A stretch of DNA of 6,663 nucleotides, taken from assembly GCA_943327015.2 (NCBI GenBank), contig CALPVM020000138.1:1-6663 (forward strand), given 5' to 3'. The DNA comes from Akkermansia muciniphila. GTDB lineage: Bacteria > Pseudomonadota > Gammaproteobacteria > Burkholderiales > Burkholderiaceae_C. The position numbers were made by a program, and so were the translations under genes. Under the pieces are notes generated by a model that made no database searches, was not told the DNA's origin, and saw only the letters and a list, made by a program, of their open reading frames with translations. This document shows positions 1 to 4,643 of this stretch, piece after piece; position 1 is the stretch's first letter, and the number at the start of each line of letters is the position of its first letter.

Positions 1-41
1 CCGCTCTGACCGGTTCTACCGAAGAAGAGCAGTTCCACTGA
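1..41 (+). CDS. Possible 3' end of an upstream gene (unidentified)
   Basis: The frame that begins at base 3 reads ALTGSTEEEQFH and ends in TGA at 39-41. It could be the tail of a gene that starts outside the window, or the end of a short leader peptide. Thirteen codons are too few to recognise a family, and another frame stays open longer, so the call rests only on the stop being placed just before the structured thrS leader. No function is proposed. Confidence 0.22.
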   Translation, partial: ALTGSTEEEQFH

Positions 42-56
42 TAATTCGTCAAACCA

Positions 57-119
57 GACTAGCCGGGTAAGAAGTAAAATCTCTTCATCCGGCTTACGGT
101 TTCAGTGGCGCGGCTAGTC
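57..119 (+). promoter_or_regulatory. thrS leader with alternative pairings (attenuator-like)
   Basis: Bases 57-65 (GACTAGCCG) are perfectly complementary to 111-119 (CGGCTAGTC). The 3' copy overlaps both arms of the terminator hairpin at 108-124, so the two pairings exclude each other. A third hairpin, 63-68/87-92 plus 71-74/83-86 with a two-base bulge and an 8-base loop, uses bases 63-65 and competes with the long-range pairing. This is the layout of an antiterminator with an anti-antiterminator. A GATAAT hexamer at 40-45 could be a -10 element, which would start the RNA near 52, but no good -35 is visible. The pairings are read directly from the sequence; the regulatory role and the signal sensed are inference. 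A simple terminator of the upstream gene is the main alternative. Confidence 0.45.
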
Positions 120-130
120 CGCGCTTTTTT
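108..130 (+). terminator. Intrinsic-terminator-like hairpin directly before thrS
   Basis: A six-base-pair all-GC stem, GCGCGG (108-113) with CCGCGC (119-124), closes a five-base loop and is followed at once by six T, a G and six more T (125-137). This is a textbook rho-independent terminator shape. It ends only 21 bases before the thrS ATG, leaving no room for a promoter in between, so any thrS transcript must read through it or start inside it. It may end the upstream gene's transcript, act as an attenuator, or both. Confidence 0.7.
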
Positions 131-151
131 GTTTTTTGAGTTCACATAACT

Positions 152-2089
152 ATGATTCTTATCACCCTTCCTGATGGCTCGCAACGCGAATATCCCGCCC
201 CGCTTACAGTGGCTGACGTAGCCGCCTCCATTGGTACAGGGCTTGCCAAGGCCGCTTTAGCTGGCAAAGTCAAGCTGCAGGGCGCTGAAGCTGGCACAGA
301 AAAGGTGGTCGATACCAGTTATGTGATTGAGAGCGATGCAGCGCTATCCATCATTACCGCTAAAGATGCGGATGGTCTGGAAGTGATTCGTCACTCCACT
401 GCGCACTTGCTGGCTTATGCTGTTAAGGAGTTGTTTCCAGATGCCCAGGTCACCATCGGCCCGGTCATTGAAAATGGCTTTTTTTACGACTTTTCTTACA
501 AGCGTCCCTTTACCCCGGATGATCTCAAAGCCATTGAGAAAAAAATGGCAGAGCTTGCCGCTAAAGACGAATCTGTGGTGCGCCGGGTATTGCCGCGTGA
601 TCAGGCAGTGGGTTACTTTAAAGAGCTGGGCGAGCATTACAAAGCCGAGATTATCCAAAGCATCCCCAATAATGAAGATGTATCCTTATACCGCGAAGGC
701 AAGTTTGAAGACCTGTGCCGCGGCCCCCATGTACCAAGCACTGGCAAGTTAAAACATTTCAAACTCATGAAGCTGGCCGGGGCTTACTGGCGTGGCGACC
801 ATCGCAACGAAATGCTGCAACGCATTTATGGCACGGCTTGGGGCTCTAAAGACGAGTTGCAGCAGCACCTTACCATGCTGGAAGAGGCAGAAAAACACGA
901 CCACCGTAAGCTAGGTCGCGAGTTAGATTTGTTCCATGTGGACGACCATGCTCCCGGCTTGGTGTTCTGGCACCCCAAGGGCTGGACGCTCTGGCAGGGT
1001 GTGGAGCAGTACATGCGTCAGGTCTACCGTGACAATGGATACCAAGAAGTCAAAGGCCCGCAGGTCATTGACAAATCCCTCTGGGAAAAAACCGGTCATT
1101 GGGATAAATACCGCGAAACCATGTTCATTACCGAGTCCGAGAAGCGGGACTACGCGTTAAAGCCAATGAACTGCCCAGGCCATATCCTGATTTATAAACA
1201 AGGCCTGAAAAGCTACCGTGATTTGCCGCTGCGGTATGGCGAGTTTGGTCAATGCCACCGCAACGAGCCTAGCGGCGGATTGCACGGCATTATGCGTGTG
1301 CGTGGCTTTACGCAGGATGATGGTCACATTTTCTGTACCGAAGACCAAATCTTGCAAGAGTGCGTTAACTTTACCGCTTTACTCGGCAAGGTGTATGCAG
1401 ATTTCGGTTTTAAAAATATCATTTACAAAATAGCCACGCGTCCTGAAAAACGTATTGGCTCCGATGCTATTTGGGATAAGGCTGAAGCCGCACTGATCGA
1501 GAGCCTTAATGCCTCGGGTTGTGCCTACGAAATCTCTCCTGGCGAAGGCGCCTTTTATGGCCCTAAAATTGAATACACCCTCAAAGATGCTCTTGGTAGA
1601 CATTGGCAGTGCGGTACCATTCAGGTTGATTTTTCCATGCCCGAACGAGTGGATGCAGAGTACGTTGGCGAAGACGGAGCGCGCCATCGTCCGGTCATGT
1701 TACACCGCGCTATTGTGGGCAGTTTGGAGCGTTTTATTGGTATTTTGATAGAAGAAAGTGCCGGTGCATTACCGTTATGGCTGGCGCCCGTACAGGTTGC
1801 AGTGCTTAATATTACTGATGCACAAGCAGAATATGCGAAAAACGTTGCTAATTTGCTGAAAAATCAAGGGTTTAGGGTAGATTTAGATCTACGCAACGAA
1901 AAAATAACGTATAAAATACGTGAGCATTCAATGCAAAAGCTTCCATACTTACTTGTTGTGGGTGACAAAGAGATGGCAGCAGGTGCTGTTGCAGTGCGCG
2001 CCCGGGGTGGAAAAGACCTCGGTGCAATGTCACTTGATGCATTCATGCAAAAAATCAAAGAAGACCTTGCATCCAAATCGCTGTTATAA
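152..2089 (+). CDS. thrS: Threonine--tRNA ligase (ThrRS)
   Basis: Class II synthetase that activates threonine with ATP and charges tRNA-Thr in the cytosol; complete at 645 residues, close to E. coli ThrRS (642). Domains in order: TGS about 1-70, editing domain about 71-232, catalytic core about 250-542, anticodon-binding domain about 545-645. The editing site is intact: HSTAH gives H81 and H85, and LCRGPH gives C189 and H193. The three zinc ligands that recognise threonine are present: C341 in MNCPGH, H392 in DDGHIF, H518 in LHRAIVGS. R370 in CHRNEPSGG is the motif 2 arginine. Compared with remembered E. coli ThrRS there is an extra stretch of about eight residues around 41-50 in the TGS domain. 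The start at 152 fits the family's MIxITLPDGS opening, but its ribosome site is weak (only GAG at 138-140). The last 300 bases look AT-richer, with rare ATA codons. First gene of the thrS–pheT cluster; probably controlled by the leader just upstream. Confidence 0.98.
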   Translation: MILITLPDGSQREYPAPLTVADVAASIGTGLAKAALAGKVKLQGAEAGTEKVVDTSYVIESDAALSIITAKDADGLEVIRHSTAHLLAYAVKELFPDAQVTIGPVIENGFFYDFSYKRPFTPDDLKAIEKKMAELAAKDESVVRRVLPRDQAVGYFKELGEHYKAEIIQSIPNNEDVSLYREGKFEDLCRGPHVPSTGKLKHFKLMKLAGAYWRGDHRNEMLQRIYGTAWGSKDELQQHLTMLEEAEKHDHRKLGRELDLFHVDDHAPGLVFWHPKGWTLWQGVEQYMRQVYRDNGYQEVKGPQVIDKSLWEKTGHWDKYRETMFITESEKRDYALKPMNCPGHILIYKQGLKSYRDLPLRYGEFGQCHRNEPSGGLHGIMRVRGFTQDDGHIFCTEDQILQECVNFTALLGKVYADFGFKNIIYKIATRPEKRIGSDAIWDKAEAALIESLNASGCAYEISPGEGAFYGPKIEYTLKDALGRHWQCGTIQVDFSMPERVDAEYVGEDGARHRPVMLHRAIVGSLERFIGILIEESAGALPLWLAPVQVAVLNITDAQAEYAKNVANLLKNQGFRVDLDLRNEKITYKIREHSMQKLPYLLVVGDKEMAAGAVAVRARGGKDLGAMSLDAFMQKIKEDLASKSLL

Positions 2090-2135
2090 GCTTTTGCTGT
2101 ATAAAAGTGATTGAGCGCATTTTTTACAGATGTCC

Positions 2136-2149
2136 CTACAGTGTTGTAG
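2136..2149 (+). promoter_or_regulatory. Small hairpin in the infC leader
   Basis: CTACA (2136-2140) pairs with TGTAG (2145-2149) around a GTGT loop, ten bases upstream of the infC Shine-Dalgarno sequence. It lies in the 82-base gap between thrS and infC. A TATAAA hexamer at 2100-2105 in the same gap could be a -10 element, but no matching -35 is visible. The stem is short and may be chance; a role in infC translation or a local promoter is only a possibility. Confidence 0.22.
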
Positions 2150-2158
2150 TTATTTATT

Positions 2159-2164
2159 GAAGGA
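2159..2164 (+). promoter_or_regulatory. Shine-Dalgarno site that sets the infC AUC start
   Basis: GAAGGA at 2159-2164 is a good match to the anti-Shine-Dalgarno and lies seven bases before ATC at 2172-2174. It overlaps the upstream in-frame TGA at 2166-2168 by position only, so initiation must fall after that stop. The same seven-base spacing is seen before rpmI and rplT, which supports this start. Confidence 0.82.
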
Positions 2165-2171
2165 TTGAGCC

Positions 2172-2759
2172 ATCGTTACTGAAATTCGTGACCGCCGTCA
2201 GCGCGAAGAACGTAAACATCGTCTGAACCGTGAAATCTCTGCGCCGGAAGTTCGACTTTCCGGCCCTGATAACGAGCCGCTTGGTATCGTGAGTCTTTCC
2301 GAAGCCTTGCGCATGGCGGGTGAGTACGATGTTGACTTGGTTGAAATTGCTGCTGTTGCCAGCCCGCCTGTGTGCCGGCTGATGGACTACGGCAAGTTTA
2401 AGTACCAAGAGCAAAAAAAGGCACAAGAAGCCAAGTCAAAACAAACGGTTATCGAAATCAAGGAAATTAAATTCCGTCCCGGTACCGATGATGGCGACTA
2501 CAACATCAAAATGCGTAACATCAGGCGCTTTTTGGCAGATGGCGATAAGTGTAAAATAACGCTTCGTTTTCGTGGCCGTGAAATTACGCACCAAGAAATC
2601 GGTTTGGCATTGTTGCAAAGAATGCGTGACGAGTTGGGCGACTCCATTATTGTGGAGCAGTTTCCCAAGCTTGAAGGCAAACAAATGATTATGATGATTG
2701 CCCCCGGCCGTAAAAAGCCCGGTGCAGTGGTCAAACAGGCTGCGGAATCTGCAGCCTGA
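2172..2759 (+). CDS. infC: Translation initiation factor IF-3, AUC start
   Basis: IF3 binds the 30S subunit, keeps the subunits apart, and favours correct start codons and initiator tRNA. The gene gives 195 residues. IF3-N covers about 15-82 (LNREISAPEVRL through MDYGKFKYQEQKK), a lysine-rich linker follows, and IF3-C covers about 92-180 (IEIKEIKFRPGTDDGDYNIK, FRGREITHQEIG, MMIAPGR). The start is the unusual point. Conserved coding continues upstream of the first in-frame ATG, GTG or TTG (GTG at 2289, codon 40), and the frame is closed by TGA at 2166. Between them the only start consistent with the ribosome site is ATC at 2172. This gives MVTEIRDRRQ if read by initiator tRNA. E. coli infC uses AUU for the same reason: IF3 rejects such codons and so represses its own synthesis. 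An automatic annotation starting at 2289 would lose 39 residues of the N-terminal domain. Confidence 0.96.
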   Translation: MVTEIRDRRQREERKHRLNREISAPEVRLSGPDNEPLGIVSLSEALRMAGEYDVDLVEIAAVASPPVCRLMDYGKFKYQEQKKAQEAKSKQTVIEIKEIKFRPGTDDGDYNIKMRNIRRFLADGDKCKITLRFRGREITHQEIGLALLQRMRDELGDSIIVEQFPKLEGKQMIMMIAPGRKKPGAVVKQAAESAA

Positions 2760-2763
2760 CAGG

Positions 2764-2785
2764 TTACCGGTCTGGTCACCGGTAA
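2764..2785 (+). promoter_or_regulatory. Hairpin after infC, start of the rpmI leader
   Basis: TTACCGGT (2764-2771) pairs perfectly with ACCGGTAA (2778-2785) around a six-base loop, five bases after the infC stop. It is followed by A rather than T on the + strand, so it is not an intrinsic terminator in the operon direction; on the - strand the T-run would lie on the wrong side. A role as mRNA-stability or protein-binding structure is inferred. Confidence 0.5.
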
Positions 2786-2790
2786 AAAAA

Positions 2791-2843
2791 GTGGCTCGGG
2801 GCCAACAAGGCTGGAAAAAGGTTTCCAGACGCCTCACGAGCAC
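2791..2843 (+). promoter_or_regulatory. Structured rpmI leader, candidate L20 operator
   Basis: An inner hairpin pairs CTGGAAA (2811-2817) with TTTCCAG (2822-2828) around AAGG, and two or three further pairs extend it across a bulge (2808-2810 with 2832-2834). An outer stem pairs GTG-CTCG (2791-2798, one G bulged) with CGAGCAC (2837-2843). The result is an irregular, interrupted stem ending seven bases before the rpmI Shine-Dalgarno. In E. coli, L20 represses rpmI-rplT by binding structured RNA in this same place that imitates its 23S rRNA site. The helices are visible; the link to L20 is inference from position, and no match to the rRNA site was established. Confidence 0.4.
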
Positions 2844-2850
2844 AAATGAA

Positions 2851-2856
2851 AAGGAG
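2851..2856 (+). promoter_or_regulatory. Shine-Dalgarno site that sets the rpmI start
   Basis: AAGGAG lies seven bases before ATG 2864. It decides against the in-frame ATG at 2846, which would place this site inside the coding region and add MKRSIY in front of the conserved MPKMKTKSAAKKR. Confidence 0.85.
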
Positions 2857-2863
2857 CATTTAT

Positions 2864-3067
2864 ATGCCCAAAATGAAGACCAAGAGCGCGGCGAAAAAAC
2901 GCTTTCGCGTCCGTCCAGGTGGAACCGTTAAACGCGGACAAGCCTTCAAACGTCACATCTTGACCAAGAAGACCACTAAAAATAAACGCCATTTGCGTGG
3001 TGCAGTCAATGTCCATCCGACCAATATGGGTCATATGGCACAAATGCTGCCCGGTCAAGGCATTTAA
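2864..3067 (+). CDS. rpmI: 50S ribosomal protein L35
   Basis: Small, strongly basic protein of the large ribosomal subunit (bL35), 67 residues against a usual 64-67. The N-terminal MPKMKTKSAAKKRF, the central GTVKRGQAFKRHIL and TKKTTKNKRHLRG segments are the family signature. The start at 2864 is chosen over ATG 2846 because of the family N-terminus and the AAGGAG at 2851-2856. It is followed after 25 bases by rplT, the usual partner; the two are normally co-transcribed and co-repressed by L20. The C-terminus ends HMAQMLPGQGI. Nothing odd in the protein itself. Confidence 0.97.
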   Translation: MPKMKTKSAAKKRFRVRPGGTVKRGQAFKRHILTKKTTKNKRHLRGAVNVHPTNMGHMAQMLPGQGI

Positions 3068-3092
3068 TTAACGACGAACAAGGAGTAATCAC

Positions 3093-3452
3093 ATGCCTCG
3101 CGTCAAACGTGGTGTAACGGCTCGCGCCCGCCATAAAAAAGTTCTCGCCCTTGCAAAAGGTTTCCGTGGTCGCCGCGGTAATGTTTTCCGTATCGCTAAA
3201 GAAGCGGTAATGAAAGCCGGGCAATATGCCTACCGTGACCGCCGTACCAAAAAGCGTGTATTCCGTCAGTTGTGGATTGCCCGTATCAATGCTGCTGCAC
3301 GTCAGTGCGGCCTGACATACAGCCAGTTCGCCAACGGCCTGAAAAAAGCCAATATCGAAATCGACCGTAAGGTGCTGAGCGATATCGCGGTGCACGACAT
3401 GGCTGCTTTTGCTGGTATCGTGGAGCAAGTCAAGGCCAAGTTGGCTGCTTGA
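3093..3452 (+). CDS. rplT: 50S ribosomal protein L20
   Basis: Large-subunit protein bL20, 119 residues, the normal length. It is essential for early 23S rRNA assembly and in E. coli is also the autogenous repressor of the rpmI-rplT mRNA. The first half is a long basic extension (MPRVKRGVTARARHKKVLALAKGF followed by RGRRGNVFRIAKEAVMKAGQYAYRDRR, shown here in parts) that threads into rRNA. The second half, from about residue 60 (LWIARINAAARQCGLTYSQF), is the globular RNA-binding domain that carries the repressor activity. AAGGAG at 3080-3085 sits seven bases before the ATG. The stop at 3450-3452 touches a hairpin that starts at 3453, so a terminating ribosome would cover that structure's 5' arm. 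Confidence 0.98.
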   Translation: MPRVKRGVTARARHKKVLALAKGFRGRRGNVFRIAKEAVMKAGQYAYRDRRTKKRVFRQLWIARINAAARQCGLTYSQFANGLKKANIEIDRKVLSDIAVHDMAAFAGIVEQVKAKLAA

Positions 3453-3481
3453 GTTCACATCGGGTTGTCACCAACCTGAAC
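3453..3481 (+). promoter_or_regulatory. Hairpin immediately after the rplT stop
   Basis: GTTCA (3453-3457) pairs with TGAAC (3477-3481), and GGTTG (3463-3467) pairs with CAACC (3472-3476) around a TCAC loop, with a five-base bulge on the 5' side. No T-run follows. Its 3' arm (3471-3477, CCAACCT) can instead pair, with one mismatch, to the 5' arm of the next hairpin (3491-3498, AGGGCTGG). That 1:2, 2:3, 3:4 arrangement is typical of attenuators. A ribosome at the rplT stop would mask the first arm. Pairings are visible; the function is inferred. Confidence 0.35.
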
Positions 3482-3490
3482 ACCAGAATG

Positions 3491-3524
3491 AGGGCTGGCG
3501 CTTGTAAAAGCACTAGCCCTTTTT
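3491..3524 (+). terminator. Terminator/attenuator hairpin before pheS
   Basis: AGGGCTGGCGCTT (3491-3503) pairs with AAGCACTAGCCCT (3508-3520) around GTAA, with one mismatch (C3499 with A3512) and one G-U pair. Five T follow (3520-3524). This is a strong rho-independent terminator shape, 27 bases before the pheS ATG, with no room for a promoter after it. In E. coli the same gap contains the pheST attenuator with the Phe-rich leader peptide PheM. Here the only ATG frame through it (3488-3535) encodes MRAGACKSTSPFSIR, which has one Phe and is not PheM-like. Partial termination to lower pheST relative to ribosomal proteins is an equally good reading. Confidence 0.8.
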
Positions 3525-3551
3525 CAATCAGATGAGATTTCACACCTATCT

Positions 3552-4622
3552 ATGAACGATTTGAACGCCATCGTAGAATCAGCGCAACTAGCATTTGCAC
3601 AGGCTCATGCCCCCGCAGATTTGGAAAATGCCAAAGCCCAGTTTTTGGGTAAAACCGGTCGTATTACCGAGTTAATGAAAGGCATGGCTGCACTCAGCGT
3701 AGAAGAAAAAAAATCCCGCGGTGCATCTATTAATCTCGCCAAACAAGCCATTGAGGCCGCATTAAATCAGCGCCGCCAACAACTGGCCGACGCCGAACTG
3801 CAAGCACAATTACAAGCAGAAGCACTGGACGTTACATTGCCTGGCCGTCAGCGCGGGCAGGGCGGTTTGCACCCGGTATCGCTCACACTGGAGCGTATTG
3901 AATCTATTTTCGGTTCCATGGGTTTTGATGTAGCGCAGGGGCCCGAAATTGAATCTGACTGGTTCAACTTTACTGCCCTCAACACACCGCAAGACCACCC
4001 CGCGCGTTCCATGCATGATACTTTTTATGTGGAGGGTGGCACTGCAGAAGCTCCCAATTTACTGCGCACCCACACCAGCCCGATGCAAATTCGGCACGCT
4101 GTACAACACGTTAAAAAATACCGCGCTGCAAGCCAGGTGCAGGCTGAAGGTTTATTTAGTGGCGATATGCCAGAAATTCGTGTTATTGCTCCCGGCAGAA
4201 CATACCGGGTAGATAGCGACGCCACCCATTCCCCCATGTTCCACCAGTGCGAAGGTCTGTGGATTGGTCAGAATGTTAGCTTTAAAGACCTGAAGTTTGT
4301 TTTCACCGACTTTTGCCGTACTTTTTTTGAAAACAATGATCTGGTGCTGCGTTTTCGCCCCAGCTTTTTCCCGTTTACTGAGCCAAGTGCTGAAATTGAC
4401 ATTCAGTTCCCATCCGGGCCACTGGCGGGCCGCTGGTTAGAGGTGGCAGGTTCCGGTCAGGTGCATCCTAATGTTATTCGTAACATGGGTTTGGACCCAG
4501 AAAAGTACATCGGGTTTGCCTTTGGTATGGGGCCGGATCGTCTTACCATGCTGCGTTATGGTGTGAATGATTTACGTCTCTTTTTTGATGGCGACATTCG
4601 CTTTCTATCGCAATTCCAATAA
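3552..4622 (+). CDS. pheS: Phenylalanine--tRNA ligase alpha subunit
   Basis: Catalytic subunit of the alpha2beta2 PheRS, which activates phenylalanine and charges tRNA-Phe. Complete at 356 residues, longer than E. coli PheS (327) and close to Burkholderiales homologues as remembered. Residues 1-90 form the N-terminal helical, coiled-coil tRNA-contacting region. The class II core follows: motif 1 around HPVSLTLERIESIFGSMGF (107-125), motif 2 around RVIAPGRTYRVDSDATHSPM and FHQCEG (210-235), and motif 3 in GFAFGMGPDRLTMLRYGV (321-338). A323 in GFAFG is the equivalent of E. coli Ala294 in the Phe pocket, so normal amino-acid specificity is expected. The segment around 188-206 is probably a family-specific loop extension. 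No real Shine-Dalgarno precedes the ATG; the nearest is GATGAG at 3531-3536, 15 bases away. The terminator-like hairpin at 3491-3524 probably sets its transcription. Confidence 0.98.
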   Translation: MNDLNAIVESAQLAFAQAHAPADLENAKAQFLGKTGRITELMKGMAALSVEEKKSRGASINLAKQAIEAALNQRRQQLADAELQAQLQAEALDVTLPGRQRGQGGLHPVSLTLERIESIFGSMGFDVAQGPEIESDWFNFTALNTPQDHPARSMHDTFYVEGGTAEAPNLLRTHTSPMQIRHAVQHVKKYRAASQVQAEGLFSGDMPEIRVIAPGRTYRVDSDATHSPMFHQCEGLWIGQNVSFKDLKFVFTDFCRTFFENNDLVLRFRPSFFPFTEPSAEIDIQFPSGPLAGRWLEVAGSGQVHPNVIRNMGLDPEKYIGFAFGMGPDRLTMLRYGVNDLRLFFDGDIRFLSQFQ

Positions 4623-4643
4623 GAACATCCCTTCATTTAGACC

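Noticed and set aside
136..147. 12-base exact repeat TTGAGTTCACAT also at 3449-3460
   Set aside because: About one such exact 12-mer pair is expected by chance in a window of this size, and the two copies sit in different contexts (before thrS; across the rplT stop).
105..149. GTG mini-frame ending in FLFFEFT before thrS
   Set aside because: Its Phe residues come from the terminator T-run; it has no ribosome site and overlaps the hairpin.
2289..2759. infC starting at GTG 2289
   Set aside because: It would delete 39 conserved N-terminal residues of IF3, and there is no ribosome site before it.
2764..2785. Hairpin after infC as an intrinsic terminator
   Set aside because: It is followed by A7, not T, in the direction of transcription; on the opposite strand the T-run would precede the stem.
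2436..2843. 135-codon open frame on the - strand opposite infC
   Set aside because: Antisense to a conserved gene, without family features or a ribosome site that stands out; treated as a shadow frame.
2846..2863. Upstream in-frame ATG for rpmI (2846)
   Set aside because: It would put the AAGGAG ribosome site inside the gene and add six residues not seen in L35 proteins; 2864 matches the family start.
3006..3458. 150-codon open frame on the - strand opposite rpmI and rplT
   Set aside because: It lies wholly antisense to two conserved ribosomal protein genes and the gap after them, has no recognisable motif, and is explained as the mirror of their codon use.
3488..3535. Mini-frame MRAGACKSTSPFSIR as a pheM-like leader peptide
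   Set aside because: It has one Phe only, no Shine-Dalgarno, and overlaps the terminator stem rather than lying before it.
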